Origin: DASQPA01 sp963757335 | GTDB lineage: Bacteria > Acidobacteriota > Thermoanaerobaculia > Multivoradales > UBA5704 | Direction: 5' to 3' | Length of the DNA: 64,000 nt | Assembly: GCA_963757335.1 (NCBI GenBank) | Contig: CAVWRJ010000023.1 | Span: 105,176-169,175, forward strand | In this document: piece by piece, positions 8,272 through 18,275 of the stretch | How positions within the stretch are numbered: the first letter of the stretch is position 1 | How the letters are laid out: each line of letters begins with the position of its first letter | Translations under genes and position numbers: made by a program | The notes under the pieces: generated by a model | Told to the model about the DNA's origin: nothing | The model's database searches: none | The model's input: only the letters and a program-made list of their open reading frames with translations

Positions 8272-8345
8272 GGTACCGGCTCCGTTCGATCCTGCGGGCG
8301 GCCTCCTTCGGGCGCTTCGCGCAGCCAGTCGCCCGTCCGCTCCAG
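8272..8345 (-). repeat. Dispersed palindromic element, copy 3
   Basis: The left arm GGTACCGGCTCCGTTCGATC matches the family consensus, followed by the reverse core, but the right arm after CGCCCGTCC does not pair with it. The copy lies upstream of the kinase gene, in a 290-bp gap with no other recognisable feature. Confidence 0.75.
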
Positions 8346-8519
8346 GCCGGCCGAGAGGGCCGGGAATGCGGCTTTCCCCCGCCCTGTTGGAGGCGGAGCG
8401 AGGTTTGACACCCCGCGCCGGGCGAGCCCATAATCCGCCCACGGCTAGAAGGATCCACGGGGAGAGGGGACGGGGAGGTACAGCCGGGAGGAATTACGCT
8501 GGACGACAAGCTCCATCAG

Positions 8520-8846
8520 ATGCTCAAGGATCTGCGCCGCGCGCTCTCCGACGCCATTTCGGAATCGTCGGAGGTGAGCCGCAGTCTGCGCAGGATCCGC
8601 GAGGAGGGCTACTCGCTCTACCTGCTGGTGGACTGCAAGCGGGAGAGCAGCGACGGGGAGCCGCTCGCCCTCTCGCCGGCCGGGCGGATGTCCTCGAGGT
8701 CCACCTCGTCCTCCTCGGCGAGCTCCTCGCCGTCCTCGTCGGGGGCCGATCCCTGTTTCCAGATCAACGGCCGCGACCTCTCCTTCTTAAAGTCGATCGG
8801 GATCGACCCGACCCGCCGCCTGCGCCGGCGTCGCACGACCCTCTAG
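8520..8846 (+). CDS. Small hypothetical protein
   Basis: A 108-residue protein with no recognised family. Residues 1-45 look like a helical domain (LKDLRRALSDAISESSEVSRSLRRIREEGYSLYLLVDCKRE), then a Ser-rich low-complexity stretch (about 58-75), then a conserved-looking tail (CFQINGRDLSFLKSIGIDPTRRLRRRR). No ribosome-binding site precedes ATG 8520. GGGAGG at 8487-8492 points instead to an in-frame CTG at 8499, which would add seven residues (LDDKLHQ). It lies 35 bp upstream of rlmN and is probably co-transcribed. The Ser run could hide a compensated frameshift. Confidence 0.6.
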   Translation: MLKDLRRALSDAISESSEVSRSLRRIREEGYSLYLLVDCKRESSDGEPLALSPAGRMSSRSTSSSSASSSPSSSGADPCFQINGRDLSFLKSIGIDPTRRLRRRRTTL

Positions 8847-8881
8847 GCTTCCCCCCGCGCCCCCGGTGGCGCCTGCGGATC

Positions 8882-10060
8882 ATGGAACCCCCAACGATAA
8901 CGACCGCGAGCGTCGAGACGACCCCGGCTTCCGTCGTCTCCGATCTCAATCTCGACGCCGACGCGCGCCCGGACGTCCTCGGCCTGTCGCTGCCGCGCCT
9001 CAGAGAGACCCTGGCGCCGGTCCTCGACCGGCCGTTTCGGGCGGCGCAGATCTGGGAGGCCATCCACCGCCGCGGGGTGCTCGACTTCGCGGCGATGACC
9101 GACCTCCCCCAGGGGATGCGCGAAGAGCTTGCGGCCGGCTTCCGGCTCGGCCTCCCCGAGATCGCCGAGCGCCGGGTGTCGACCGACGGCACCGCCAAGT
9201 ATCTCTTCCGGCTCCCCGGGGCCGCCACCGTCGAGGCGGTCGACATCCCCGACCGCGACCGCCGCACCTTCTGCATTTCGAGCCAGGCCGGCTGCGCCCT
9301 CGCCTGCACCTTCTGCGTCACCGGCTTCTGGGGCGCCGGCCGCAACCTGACGGCGGGGGAGATCGTGGCTCAGGTGCTGGCGCTCCGGAGGCACGGCGGC
9401 CTGGGGATCGGCGACGGGGTCAACCTGGTCTTCATGGGGATGGGCGAGCCGCTCCTCAACCTGGCGAACTTGAAGGCTGCGATCGAGCTCCTCTCGGAGA
9501 CCATCTCGCCGCGCCGCATCACCGTCTCGACGGTGGGGGTGGTCCCCGGCATCGAGGAGATGGCGGGCTGGGAGCGGCGCCCGAACCTCGCCGTCTCGCT
9601 CCACGCACCGGACGACGAGCGGCGAAGCCGAATCATGCCGATCAACCGCACCTATCCGCTCGCCGAGCTCTTCGCCGCCCTCGACCGCTATCCCCTGGAG
9701 AAGGGGCGCCGGATCACCTACGAGTACATCTTGATCCGCGGCCTGAACGACGCCCGGAGCGACGCCGACCGTCTGGCCAAGCTCCTCCGCGGCCGAAAGG
9801 CCAAGGTGAACCTCATCCCGATCAACCCCGACCCGGTGCTCGGCGACTCCATGGTGCCGCCCTCCGACGCGGCGATCCAGGCCTTCCAGGAGCGCCTCTT
9901 GAGCCACGGCCTCACCGCCACCGTCCGCCGCCGGCGAGGGGAGGACGTGAGCGCGGCCTGCGGTCAGCTGCGGGCGTTCGGGCGGGAGGCGCGGGGGTTC
10001 CGGGCTAGCGGAACAGGTCCAGGAGCGGGATCGCGAGCCCCGGAAGGAGCGGGGTCGTGA
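8882..10060 (+). CDS. rlmN: 23S rRNA (adenine2503-C2)-methyltransferase
   Basis: A radical SAM enzyme that methylates C2 of A2503 in 23S rRNA and A37 of some tRNAs. In the 392-residue protein the 4Fe-4S motif CALACTFC (Cys138, Cys142, Cys145) follows FCISSQAGC. GMGEPLLNL, STVGVVPGI, LAVSLHAP and the C-terminal VSAACGQL with the methyl-accepting Cys are all present. The last ~25 residues after FGREARG are low complexity and overlap the convergent Uma2 gene, so the true C-terminus may be slightly extended. Confidence 0.94.
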   Translation: MEPPTITTASVETTPASVVSDLNLDADARPDVLGLSLPRLRETLAPVLDRPFRAAQIWEAIHRRGVLDFAAMTDLPQGMREELAAGFRLGLPEIAERRVSTDGTAKYLFRLPGAATVEAVDIPDRDRRTFCISSQAGCALACTFCVTGFWGAGRNLTAGEIVAQVLALRRHGGLGIGDGVNLVFMGMGEPLLNLANLKAAIELLSETISPRRITVSTVGVVPGIEEMAGWERRPNLAVSLHAPDDERRSRIMPINRTYPLAELFAALDRYPLEKGRRITYEYILIRGLNDARSDADRLAKLLRGRKAKVNLIPINPDPVLGDSMVPPSDAAIQAFQERLLSHGLTATVRRRRGEDVSAACGQLRAFGREARGFRASGTGPGAGSRAPEGAGS

Positions 10061-10568
10061 GGACGTCCCCGGCCTCCGCCGAGAGCTCGGCGGCCAGCTC
10101 GAATCTCCCGCCCTTCGCCCGGTAGACCCGGACCCGGGCGGTCGCCGGATCGAAGAACCAGCACTCGCGGACGCCGAAGAGCTCGTAGCGGGAGAGCTTC
10201 TCCCCCTCGTCCAGCCGGCGGGTGCTCTCGGACAGGATCTCGACGACGAGATCGGGGGCGCCCTGGATGTTCTTCTCGGCGACGATCCCCGCCCGCTCGT
10301 TCGAGATAAAGAGGAGATCGGGTTGGAGGACGTCGTGCCGGGAGAGGACGACGTCGATGGGAGCGGCGAACAGCTCGCCGAGCCCGGAGGACTCGGCGAA
10401 AGCGCCGAGCCGGAGCGAGAGCCGCATGGAAAGCCGCTGGTGTCTCGGCAGGGGGGCTGGGGACACGCAGGGGTCTCCGTCGACGATCTCGTGGCGCTCT
10501 CCATCCGCGGGAAGGAGCGCGTAATCCTCGTAGGTGAACTTGCGTCGGGCAGCGTCTCGAACGGCCAT
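10005..10568 (-). CDS. Uma2-family (DUF820) putative nuclease
   Basis: A 187-residue protein of the Uma2 family, which has a PD-(D/E)XK restriction-endonuclease-like fold. Visible features are the N-terminal FTYEDYALLPADGERHEIVDGDP, the QPDLLFIS strand and the motif PDLVVEILSESTRRLDEGEKLSRYELFGVRECWFFDP, with Asp and Glu-x-Leu as likely metal ligands. The biological role of the family is poorly defined. Start chosen at ATG 10568 because GGGGAG precedes it; the longer frame to 10595 lacks a ribosome-binding site. It overlaps the end of rlmN by 56 bp in convergent orientation. Confidence 0.85.
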   Translation of the reverse strand: MAVRDAARRKFTYEDYALLPADGERHEIVDGDPCVSPAPLPRHQRLSMRLSLRLGAFAESSGLGELFAAPIDVVLSRHDVLQPDLLFISNERAGIVAEKNIQGAPDLVVEILSESTRRLDEGEKLSRYELFGVRECWFFDPATARVRVYRAKGGRFELAAELSAEAGDVLTTPLLPGLAIPLLDLFR

Positions 10569-10607
10569 GGTGGCTCCCCTAGAGCGTTTTAACATCGTAA
10601 CACATGC

Positions 10608-11321
10608 CTATCGGGGCTCCTCTGCCTCAACCCGGCTCCAGATGAACGCCAGGTTCCGCCCCGCCCCCTTCCCCTCCCGTCGATAGCTCGACAGCCGCGC
10701 CGTCTCGCAACGGGTGCAGATCGGCAGGGCGGTGACGTCCGCGACCCCGGCCGCCTGGAGCTGGTGGGTGGCGGCGCGGAGGAGATCGAGGTGGGGGCGG
10801 CCGCCGGGATGGGGCACCACCGCCTCTAGGGTGCTCGCAGAGGCGATCTGCGCCGCCACCTCCTCCCCCACCTCGTAGCAGCAGGGGCCGATCGCCGGGC
10901 CGATCCAGGCCGTCCAGCCTTCGGGGTTGCCGAGCGCTCCGAGGGTCGCCGGGATCACCCCCGCGGCGATCCCCCGCCAGCCGGCATGGACCGCGGCGAC
11001 TCTGGCGACATTGCCCTCTCCGGAGGGTCCGGCGAGGAGGACCGGCACGCAGTCGGCGGTGACCACCGCGAGAGCGAGGCCGGGGAGGTCGGTCGTCAGG
11101 GCGTCCCCCTCGCCGCATTCGCCCGGAGCGGCGGCGGGGAGGACCCGGGCGGAGTGGATCTGCCGCGCCCAGGCGACGGGGAGATCCGGTTCGCCGATCC
11201 GCGCCAGCACCTCGTCCCGCCGGCCGGCCGGGCCGCGGCCCACGAAGCGGACCTCGATCTCCCCCCGCCGATCCTCCCAGACCGGGTAGCCTCCACGCTC
11301 GAACGGTCCCTCAATTCGCAT
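10608..11321 (-). CDS. pgeF: Peptidoglycan editing factor / multicopper polyphenol oxidase family
   Basis: A 237-residue YfiH/PgeF (DUF152) family protein. The conserved metal site shows QIHSARVLP, TADCVPVLL, VHAGWRGIAAG and IGPAIGPCCYEVGEEV, ending with PICTRCE and SYRREGKGAGRNLAFIW. Members hydrolyse UDP-MurNAc-L-Ser or act as purine nucleoside phosphorylases. The peptidoglycan-editing role fits the nearby muropeptide genes. Start at ATG 11321 (MRIEGPFERG), just 40 bp from the divergent gatB start, so the two share a short promoter region. Confidence 0.9.
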   Translation of the reverse strand: MRIEGPFERGGYPVWEDRRGEIEVRFVGRGPAGRRDEVLARIGEPDLPVAWARQIHSARVLPAAAPGECGEGDALTTDLPGLALAVVTADCVPVLLAGPSGEGNVARVAAVHAGWRGIAAGVIPATLGALGNPEGWTAWIGPAIGPCCYEVGEEVAAQIASASTLEAVVPHPGGRPHLDLLRAATHQLQAAGVADVTALPICTRCETARLSSYRREGKGAGRNLAFIWSRVEAEEPR

Positions 11322-11360
11322 GCGGGCATTGTAAGGGTCCCGCGGTAAACTACCGCCGCG

Positions 11361-12846
<1,486 letters not shown>

Positions 12847-12867
12847 CCGCAGCCCACGGGCTCCGCC

Positions 12868-14571
12868 GTGATCCAGTTCTTCCACGTCAGCAAGCTCTAC
12901 CCCGGGGGGCAGGCGGCCCTCTCGGACCTGACCTTCGACATCCCGCGCGGCCAGTTCCTCTTCCTGACCGGGGCGAGCGGCGCCGGCAAGACGACGCTCC
13001 TCAAACTCATCTTCCGCGAGGACGTGCCGAGCGAGGGGCAGATCGTCGTCAACGGCCGGAACGTCTCCTCGATTCCGCCGGGGAAGATCCCCTATCTCCG
13101 GCGGTCGATCGGCGTCGTCTTCCAGGACTTCCGGCTGATCGCGCGAAAGACCGTCTTCGAGAACGTCTCCTACCTGCCGCGGGTCCTCGGCCTCGACTTG
13201 AAGGCCCAGCGGGCGATCGCCTACCAGACGCTCCGCCGGGTGGGGCTCGCGCACCGCATGAACGCCTTTCCGGAGCAGCTCTCGGGCGGCGAGCAGCAGC
13301 GGGTCGCCATCGCCCGCGCCCTCATCAACGATCCCGAGATCCTGATCGCCGACGAGCCGACCGGCAACCTCGACCCCGATCTCTCGCAGGAGATCCTAAG
13401 GCTCTTCCTCGAGGTCAACCTCCGGGGGACGACGGTGCTCCTCGCCACCCACGACCGCGACACCATCGAGCGGGTGGGCCGCCGGGTGATCACCCTGGAG
13501 CACGGCCGTCTGGTGTCGGACGTCGAGCTCCTCGGCAAGGACCCGCCACGGCTCCAGCTGCCGCCGGAAGAGCTGGAGCGGCCGGAAGGGCCCGGCGTCC
13601 CGCCATTTCCCTCGCCGGACGACCGGGGCCCGGCTCCGGAGCTGCCAGCAGCTGCCGGAATCGCCGGAGTTGCCCGAGTGAGCCTCTTCCAGGCTCTCCG
13701 CTACTTCTTCCGCGAGGCCCTGGTGAACCTCGCCCGAGGTTTCCGGGTGAGCCTGCTCGCCGTCCTCACCATCGCCGTCAGCCTCACCCTGGGCGGGGTC
13801 TTTCTCCTCGCCAGCCGCAACCTCTCGGGGGCGGTCGAGCGCTGGCGGGCCGAGACCCGGGTGGTGATCTATCTCAAGTCGGAGGTGACGACGACCGACC
13901 TCGCGCGGCTGGCGGCCGAGGCCGGGCAGCCGGCCTGGGTGACCGCGGTCCAGCCGGTCTCGGCGGCCGCCGCCCGGCAGCGCTTCCGCGACATCTTCCC
14001 CAGCCTCTCCGGCCTCGTCGAAGGGCTGGGCGAGGAGCCGCTGCCGCCCTCGCTGGAGGTCGCCGTCTCGCCGAGCCAGGCGCCGCCGCGGGAGCTCGCC
14101 CACTGGCTCGACCTCTGGCGCCAGCGACCGGAGGTCAGCATCGTCGACGACGACCGGGAGTGGCTGCGCCAGCTGGAGACCCTGGTGGCGGTGGTGCGGG
14201 GGGTGGGGCTCGCCCTCGGAGCGGTGCTCCTGGGGGCGGCGATCTTCACCATCGCGAGCGTCATCCGGCTCACCGCCTACCTCCACCGCGAGGAGATCTC
14301 GGTCATGCGCCTCGTAGGGGCGACGGAGTTCTTCATCCGCGGCCCCTTCTACGCCGAGGGGCTGCTGCAAGGATTTCTGGGCGCCCTCTTAGCCCTCGTC
14401 GGCCTCTACGCCACCTATCACCTCGTCCACGCCCGAGCCGCGAGCTCGCTCATCGCCGCCATGCTGGCGACCGACTTCCTGGGCCGGAGCGAGATCGGCT
14501 TCGTCCTCCTCCTGGGGATGGCGGCGGGGTTGCTGGGAGCGGTGGCGTCGCTCCGGCGGGAGTCGCTCTAG
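12868..14571 (+). CDS. ftsEX: FtsE-FtsX joined in one reading frame
   Basis: Residues 1-235 are FtsE, an ABC ATPase: Walker A GASGAGKTT, signature LSGGEQQR, Walker B ILIADEPTGNLD, and H-loop ATHDRD. After a Pro-rich linker (about 236-270), residues 271-567 are FtsX, with four membrane segments, an extracellular loop and the conserved SVMRLVGAT. FtsEX couples cytoplasmic ATP hydrolysis to septal murein hydrolases. The proteins are normally separate. Here a GTG at 13678 with GGAG upstream overlaps an out-of-frame TGA (13678-13680, GTGA), the expected junction of two coupled genes, so the fusion could come from one indel in the linker. The frame is intact as given. GTG start at 12868. Confidence 0.85.
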   Translation: MIQFFHVSKLYPGGQAALSDLTFDIPRGQFLFLTGASGAGKTTLLKLIFREDVPSEGQIVVNGRNVSSIPPGKIPYLRRSIGVVFQDFRLIARKTVFENVSYLPRVLGLDLKAQRAIAYQTLRRVGLAHRMNAFPEQLSGGEQQRVAIARALINDPEILIADEPTGNLDPDLSQEILRLFLEVNLRGTTVLLATHDRDTIERVGRRVITLEHGRLVSDVELLGKDPPRLQLPPEELERPEGPGVPPFPSPDDRGPAPELPAAAGIAGVARVSLFQALRYFFREALVNLARGFRVSLLAVLTIAVSLTLGGVFLLASRNLSGAVERWRAETRVVIYLKSEVTTTDLARLAAEAGQPAWVTAVQPVSAAAARQRFRDIFPSLSGLVEGLGEEPLPPSLEVAVSPSQAPPRELAHWLDLWRQRPEVSIVDDDREWLRQLETLVAVVRGVGLALGAVLLGAAIFTIASVIRLTAYLHREEISVMRLVGATEFFIRGPFYAEGLLQGFLGALLALVGLYATYHLVHARAASSLIAAMLATDFLGRSEIGFVLLLGMAAGLLGAVASLRRESL

Positions 14572-16361
14572 GGACTGGGCGCTCCCGCCAGCCGTTCCTT
14601 CAGCCGGAGCGCCGCCGGGTTTTCCGGGGCGAGCGCCAGCTCCCGGGCGTTCCATTCCCGTGCCGCGGCCAGGTCCCCCTCCTTGAAAGCCAGGAGGGCC
14701 CGGTTGTGGAGGGCTTTGAGGTTCTGAGGATTGAGCGCCAGGGCGCGGTCGAGGTGGGCCTTCGCCTCCGGCAGTCTCCCCATCGCCAGATAGGCCCCGC
14801 CGAGATTGCTCTGAGCGTCGTCCGAGCGCGGTTCGAGCGTCGCCGCCCGGTCGTAGAGGCCGCGGGCGGCGGGGAGGTCACCGGCGCGGGCGGCGAGGTT
14901 GCCCAAGTTCAGGTAGGAGAGGAAGTCCTCCGGGTTGCTCGCGAGCGCCGCGCGGTAGTGCGCCGCCGCCTCCTCCGGCTGGCCGCGATCTTCCGCCAGG
15001 CGGGCGAGGTTGTAGTGAACGAGGTCGAGCCGCGGGGCGAAGCCGGCGAGCCGGGGGAGGACGAGGGCGGCGAGCACCAGGAGACCGAAGCCGAGCGCTC
15101 GCCGCCGCCGACCCTCCCGGAGAGCCGCGACCCCTTCTGCCACGGGCACCGCGCCGAGGAGCAGCAGGGCGGGGACGACGGGCAGGCGGTAGCGCGAAAA
15201 AAGAAAGAAGACGACGGTCGAGGCGCACCAGGCGAGAGCGAAGAGGAGGGCCGGGGCGAAGGGGCCGGGCCGGCGGCGGACGAGGAGGAGACCCACCGCC
15301 GCGAGGAGAGCGGCGCCGCCGAACTCCAGGAGCGGCAACCGGAGGACGGGCGAGAGCTCCTTCAGATAGTAGTAGTCGACCGCGTCCGGCTGCTCGTACC
15401 AGCTCCAGAAGAGGCGGAGCTTGTGGAATTGCAGGCGCAGGTACGCCCCGGGGTTCGCCCGCGCCCAGGCGAGGGCCCGGCCCAGCCAGTAGCGCGACAC
15501 CTCGCCCGCCGAGAGCCGGCGCCCGAGGGCCGCTTCGGCGACCCGGGTCGGCTCCTGCCGTTCGAGAGCGGGGATCTGCTTGCCGGGGACGATCGGCCGG
15601 TAGGTGCCGTCCGCCTGGGCGTTGTTGCCGATGTAGAAGTTGACGCCCCCCTGGGAGGTCGTGGGGAGGGGCTCGCCCCCCACCCAGGCGTTCCTGAGCG
15701 CCACCGGCACCAGGGCGAGAACGGTGCCGAGGAGGAGGGCGCCGCCGTCCCGCAGGAACTGCCGGCGGGGTTGCCGCCAGGCGAGGAGAGCGAGGCAGGG
15801 CGCGATCAGGAGGGCGTTCTCGCGGAGCAGGGCGAGCCCCCCGGCGAGCATCCCAGCCCCGAGCCAGCGCCCGAACGAAGGCCGCGCCCGCGCCGCGGCG
15901 AGCGCCCAGAGGAGGAAAGCGGTCACAGAGACGGCCGGCGATTCCTTGAGGAGCTGGACATCGTAGAAGAGGAACGGGCCATAGATCGCCGCGAGCGCCG
16001 CCGCGGCGAGGCCCACCCCCTCGCCCGCGACCTCCCGCCCTGCCCGGTAGAGGGCGTAGATTCCGGCGACCGAGAGCAGAATCTGAAAGAGGTAGACGGC
16101 GTCCAGGTGCGGCCCGAAGAGTCGGTAGAGGAGCCCCAGGAGGTAGGGGTAGAGCGGCGCCTGGAAGAAGACCTCCGACCCCAGCCAGTTCCCCGCCGCG
16201 ATCTGCCGCGCCCAGCGGTCGTACTCCTGGCTGTCCATCACCAGCTGACCGAAGAACGGCGCGCTCCGCACCGCCCACCAATGGGCGAGGCGAAGGGCCA
16301 AGGCGAGCGCCAGGAGGACGAACAGCAGGCGCCGGCTGCGGGCGGTGGGCGAGGGGGCCAT
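14568..16361 (-). CDS. GT39-like membrane glycosyltransferase with C-terminal TPRs
   Basis: A 597-residue membrane protein. Residues 10-400 hold about ten hydrophobic segments. An N-terminal acidic loop (MDSQEYDRWARQIAAGNW) and APLYPYLLGLLY resemble the ArnT/PMT (GT-C) glycosyltransferases that use polyprenyl-phosphate sugars. Residues about 425-590 are four or five TPRs (VHYNLARLAEDRGQPEEAAAHY, SYLNLGNLAARAGD, SNLGGAYLAMGRLPEAKAHL, ALHNRALLAFKEGDLAAA). Combining a GT-C core with TPRs is a family pattern in this type of genome. The sugar and acceptor are unknown. It overlaps the end of ftsX by 4 bp in convergent orientation. Confidence 0.75.
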   Translation of the reverse strand: MAPSPTARSRRLLFVLLALALALRLAHWWAVRSAPFFGQLVMDSQEYDRWARQIAAGNWLGSEVFFQAPLYPYLLGLLYRLFGPHLDAVYLFQILLSVAGIYALYRAGREVAGEGVGLAAAALAAIYGPFLFYDVQLLKESPAVSVTAFLLWALAAARARPSFGRWLGAGMLAGGLALLRENALLIAPCLALLAWRQPRRQFLRDGGALLLGTVLALVPVALRNAWVGGEPLPTTSQGGVNFYIGNNAQADGTYRPIVPGKQIPALERQEPTRVAEAALGRRLSAGEVSRYWLGRALAWARANPGAYLRLQFHKLRLFWSWYEQPDAVDYYYLKELSPVLRLPLLEFGGAALLAAVGLLLVRRRPGPFAPALLFALAWCASTVVFFLFSRYRLPVVPALLLLGAVPVAEGVAALREGRRRRALGFGLLVLAALVLPRLAGFAPRLDLVHYNLARLAEDRGQPEEAAAHYRAALASNPEDFLSYLNLGNLAARAGDLPAARGLYDRAATLEPRSDDAQSNLGGAYLAMGRLPEAKAHLDRALALNPQNLKALHNRALLAFKEGDLAAAREWNARELALAPENPAALRLKERLAGAPSP

Positions 16362-16449
16362 GGGATGGCGGCTAATCTCTCATAGATCGCGGTCAGGGTG
16401 CGGGCGCTGTGCTACCATCCCGCGCCAACTCCTCCTGGAGACGAGCACC

Positions 16450-17082
16450 ATGGCGACGATCGAGTTCACCGGCAACTACGACGACCTGTCGACCGACAAG
16501 GGCTACCAGTTCAAGTTCTACTGCGAGAAGTGCCACAACGGCTACATGTCGAGCTTCAACAGCTCGAAGCTCGGCATGGCGGCTTCGGCGATGGAGGTGG
16601 CGGGCGGCCTCTTCGGTGGCATTTTCGGTCGGGTGGCGGACAGCGCCTATCAGGTGCAGCGGGCCGTCGGCGGTCCGGCGCACGACTCGGCCCTCCGCGA
16701 GGCCGTGGCCGAGATCAAGCCGATGTTCAAGCAGTGCACGCGCTGCGGTCACTGGGTGTGCGAGCCGATCTGCTTCAACAAGAAGGTCCAGCTCTGCGAG
16801 ACCTGCGCTCCCGACCTCGAGCAGGAGCTCACCGTCGCCCAGGCCGAGGCGGCCCGAGATCAGGTGCGCGAGAAGGCGCACGAGGTGGACTGGACGAAGG
16901 AGCGCGACCTCTCGGTGGTCGGCGGCGCGGTCTGCAAGGCCTGCGGCGCCAAGCTCACGGGAGGTAAGTTCTGCGGCGAGTGCGGCGCCCCGGTCAGTCA
17001 GAAGAAACACTGCGTGAGCTGCGGCGTCGAGGCCGAGGGCAACCCCAAGTTCTGCCCCGAGTGCGGCCAGCACTTCTCCTGA
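16450..17082 (+). CDS. Zinc-ribbon protein
   Basis: A 210-residue cytoplasmic protein with several Cys pairs: CEKCH (about 25-28), CTRCGHWVCEPIC and CETC (about 98-120), then three tandem C-terminal zinc ribbons CKACG/CGECG, CVSCG and CPECG (about 160-208). A Gly-rich hydrophobic stretch (about 48-65, AGGLFGGIFGRV) precedes the middle Cys cluster. The layout resembles proteins that recruit partners through zinc ribbons. No enzymatic motif is visible and the function is unknown. ATG 16450 has GGAG upstream. Confidence 0.75.
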   Translation: MATIEFTGNYDDLSTDKGYQFKFYCEKCHNGYMSSFNSSKLGMAASAMEVAGGLFGGIFGRVADSAYQVQRAVGGPAHDSALREAVAEIKPMFKQCTRCGHWVCEPICFNKKVQLCETCAPDLEQELTVAQAEAARDQVREKAHEVDWTKERDLSVVGGAVCKACGAKLTGGKFCGECGAPVSQKKHCVSCGVEAEGNPKFCPECGQHFS

Positions 17083-17093
17083 GGCGTTTTACT

Positions 17094-18197
17094 TCAGCCG
17101 AAGAAGCTCCGCACCCCATCGCACACCACGTCGACCTCGTCGTCTCTAAGCTCGGGGAAGATCGGCAGGCAGAGGCAGTCGCGGGCGGCGGCGGTGGCGA
17201 CGGGGAGGTCGCCGGGGTGGGGGATCAGGCCGGCCAGGGCCGGCTGGGTGTGGAGCGGCGTCGGGTAGTGGACCGAGGAGCCGATCCCGATCCCTGCCAG
17301 GTAGCGCATCAGCTCGTCGCGCCGAGGGGTGAGGATCGTCATCTGGTGATAGACCGGCTCGGCCTCGGGGGGATCCTTGGGGAGACGCAGGTCGCCCACC
17401 CCGGCCAGGCGCTCCAGATACATCGCCGCCAGGGCACGGCGGCGCGCGTTGTCGCGGTCGAGGAGCGGCAGGCGGCAGTTCAAGACCGCGGCCTGGAGGC
17501 TGTCGAGCCGGCTGTTGGTGCCGAGCGAGACGTGGTGGTAGCGCGAGGTCTGACCGTGGTTGCCGAAGCGGCGCACCCGTTCGACCAGCACCGGCTCATC
17601 CCCGGTCACCGCACCGCCATCGCCGAAGCAGCCGAGGTTCTTGGTCGGATAGAAGCTCCAGGCAGCGAGGCGGCCGAAGCCCCCCACCCGCTGGCCGCGC
17701 CAGCGCGCGCCGTGCGCCTGGGCCGCGTCCTCGATCAGCCAGAGTCCATTCCTCCCGCGGAGATCGAGCACGGCATCGACGTCGAAGGGCCGGCCGTAGA
17801 GATGGACGCCGATCACCCCCACGGTGCGCGAGGTGACCCGCGCCGCGGCATCTCTGGCGTCGAGGTTGAAGGTCTCGGGATCGACGTCGGCGAAGACCGG
17901 GCGGCCGCCCAGGAGAGCCACCACCTCGGCGGTGGCGAAGAAGCTGAAGGCGGGGACGATCACCTCGTCCCCGGGCTTCAAGCCGAGGACCTGGAGGGCC
18001 AGCAAGAGGGCGTCGGTGCCGTTGGCGACCCCGGCGCAGGCTTCGACGTCCAGGTAGTCGGCGAAGGACTGCTCGAACTCCCGGACCTCGGGGCCGAGCA
18101 CGAAGGCGTTGGTGTCAAGAATACGGCGCCAGCGCTCGGCGAGTTGCGCTTCGATGCGGACTCGCGTCCGGGCAAGATCCAGGTAGGGTACGTTCAT
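17094..18197 (-). CDS. DegT/DnrJ/EryC1/StrS sugar aminotransferase
   Basis: A 367-residue PLP enzyme of the sugar aminotransferase family, which makes amino sugars from nucleotide-linked keto-sugars for surface polysaccharides. Visible features are NGTDALLLAL, FSFFATAEV, the PLP-ring LIEDAAQAHGARW, the Schiff-base Lys186 in SFYPTKNLGCFGDGG, and NSRLDSLQAA. Start placed at MNVPYLDLAR because GGAG lies 7 bases upstream; the frame is open to 18218. No other nucleotide-sugar genes adjoin it, so the product cannot be specified. Confidence 0.91.
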   Translation of the reverse strand: MNVPYLDLARTRVRIEAQLAERWRRILDTNAFVLGPEVREFEQSFADYLDVEACAGVANGTDALLLALQVLGLKPGDEVIVPAFSFFATAEVVALLGGRPVFADVDPETFNLDARDAAARVTSRTVGVIGVHLYGRPFDVDAVLDLRGRNGLWLIEDAAQAHGARWRGQRVGGFGRLAAWSFYPTKNLGCFGDGGAVTGDEPVLVERVRRFGNHGQTSRYHHVSLGTNSRLDSLQAAVLNCRLPLLDRDNARRRALAAMYLERLAGVGDLRLPKDPPEAEPVYHQMTILTPRRDELMRYLAGIGIGSSVHYPTPLHTQPALAGLIPHPGDLPVATAAARDCLCLPIFPELRDDEVDVVCDGVRSFFG

Positions 18198-18275
18198 CGG
18201 GTCGCTCCGGTCGCGCATTCTATCCGTAGGTGTCGCGCCGAGGTCAATCCATTTCCTCTGTCATACTCTGCCCCC

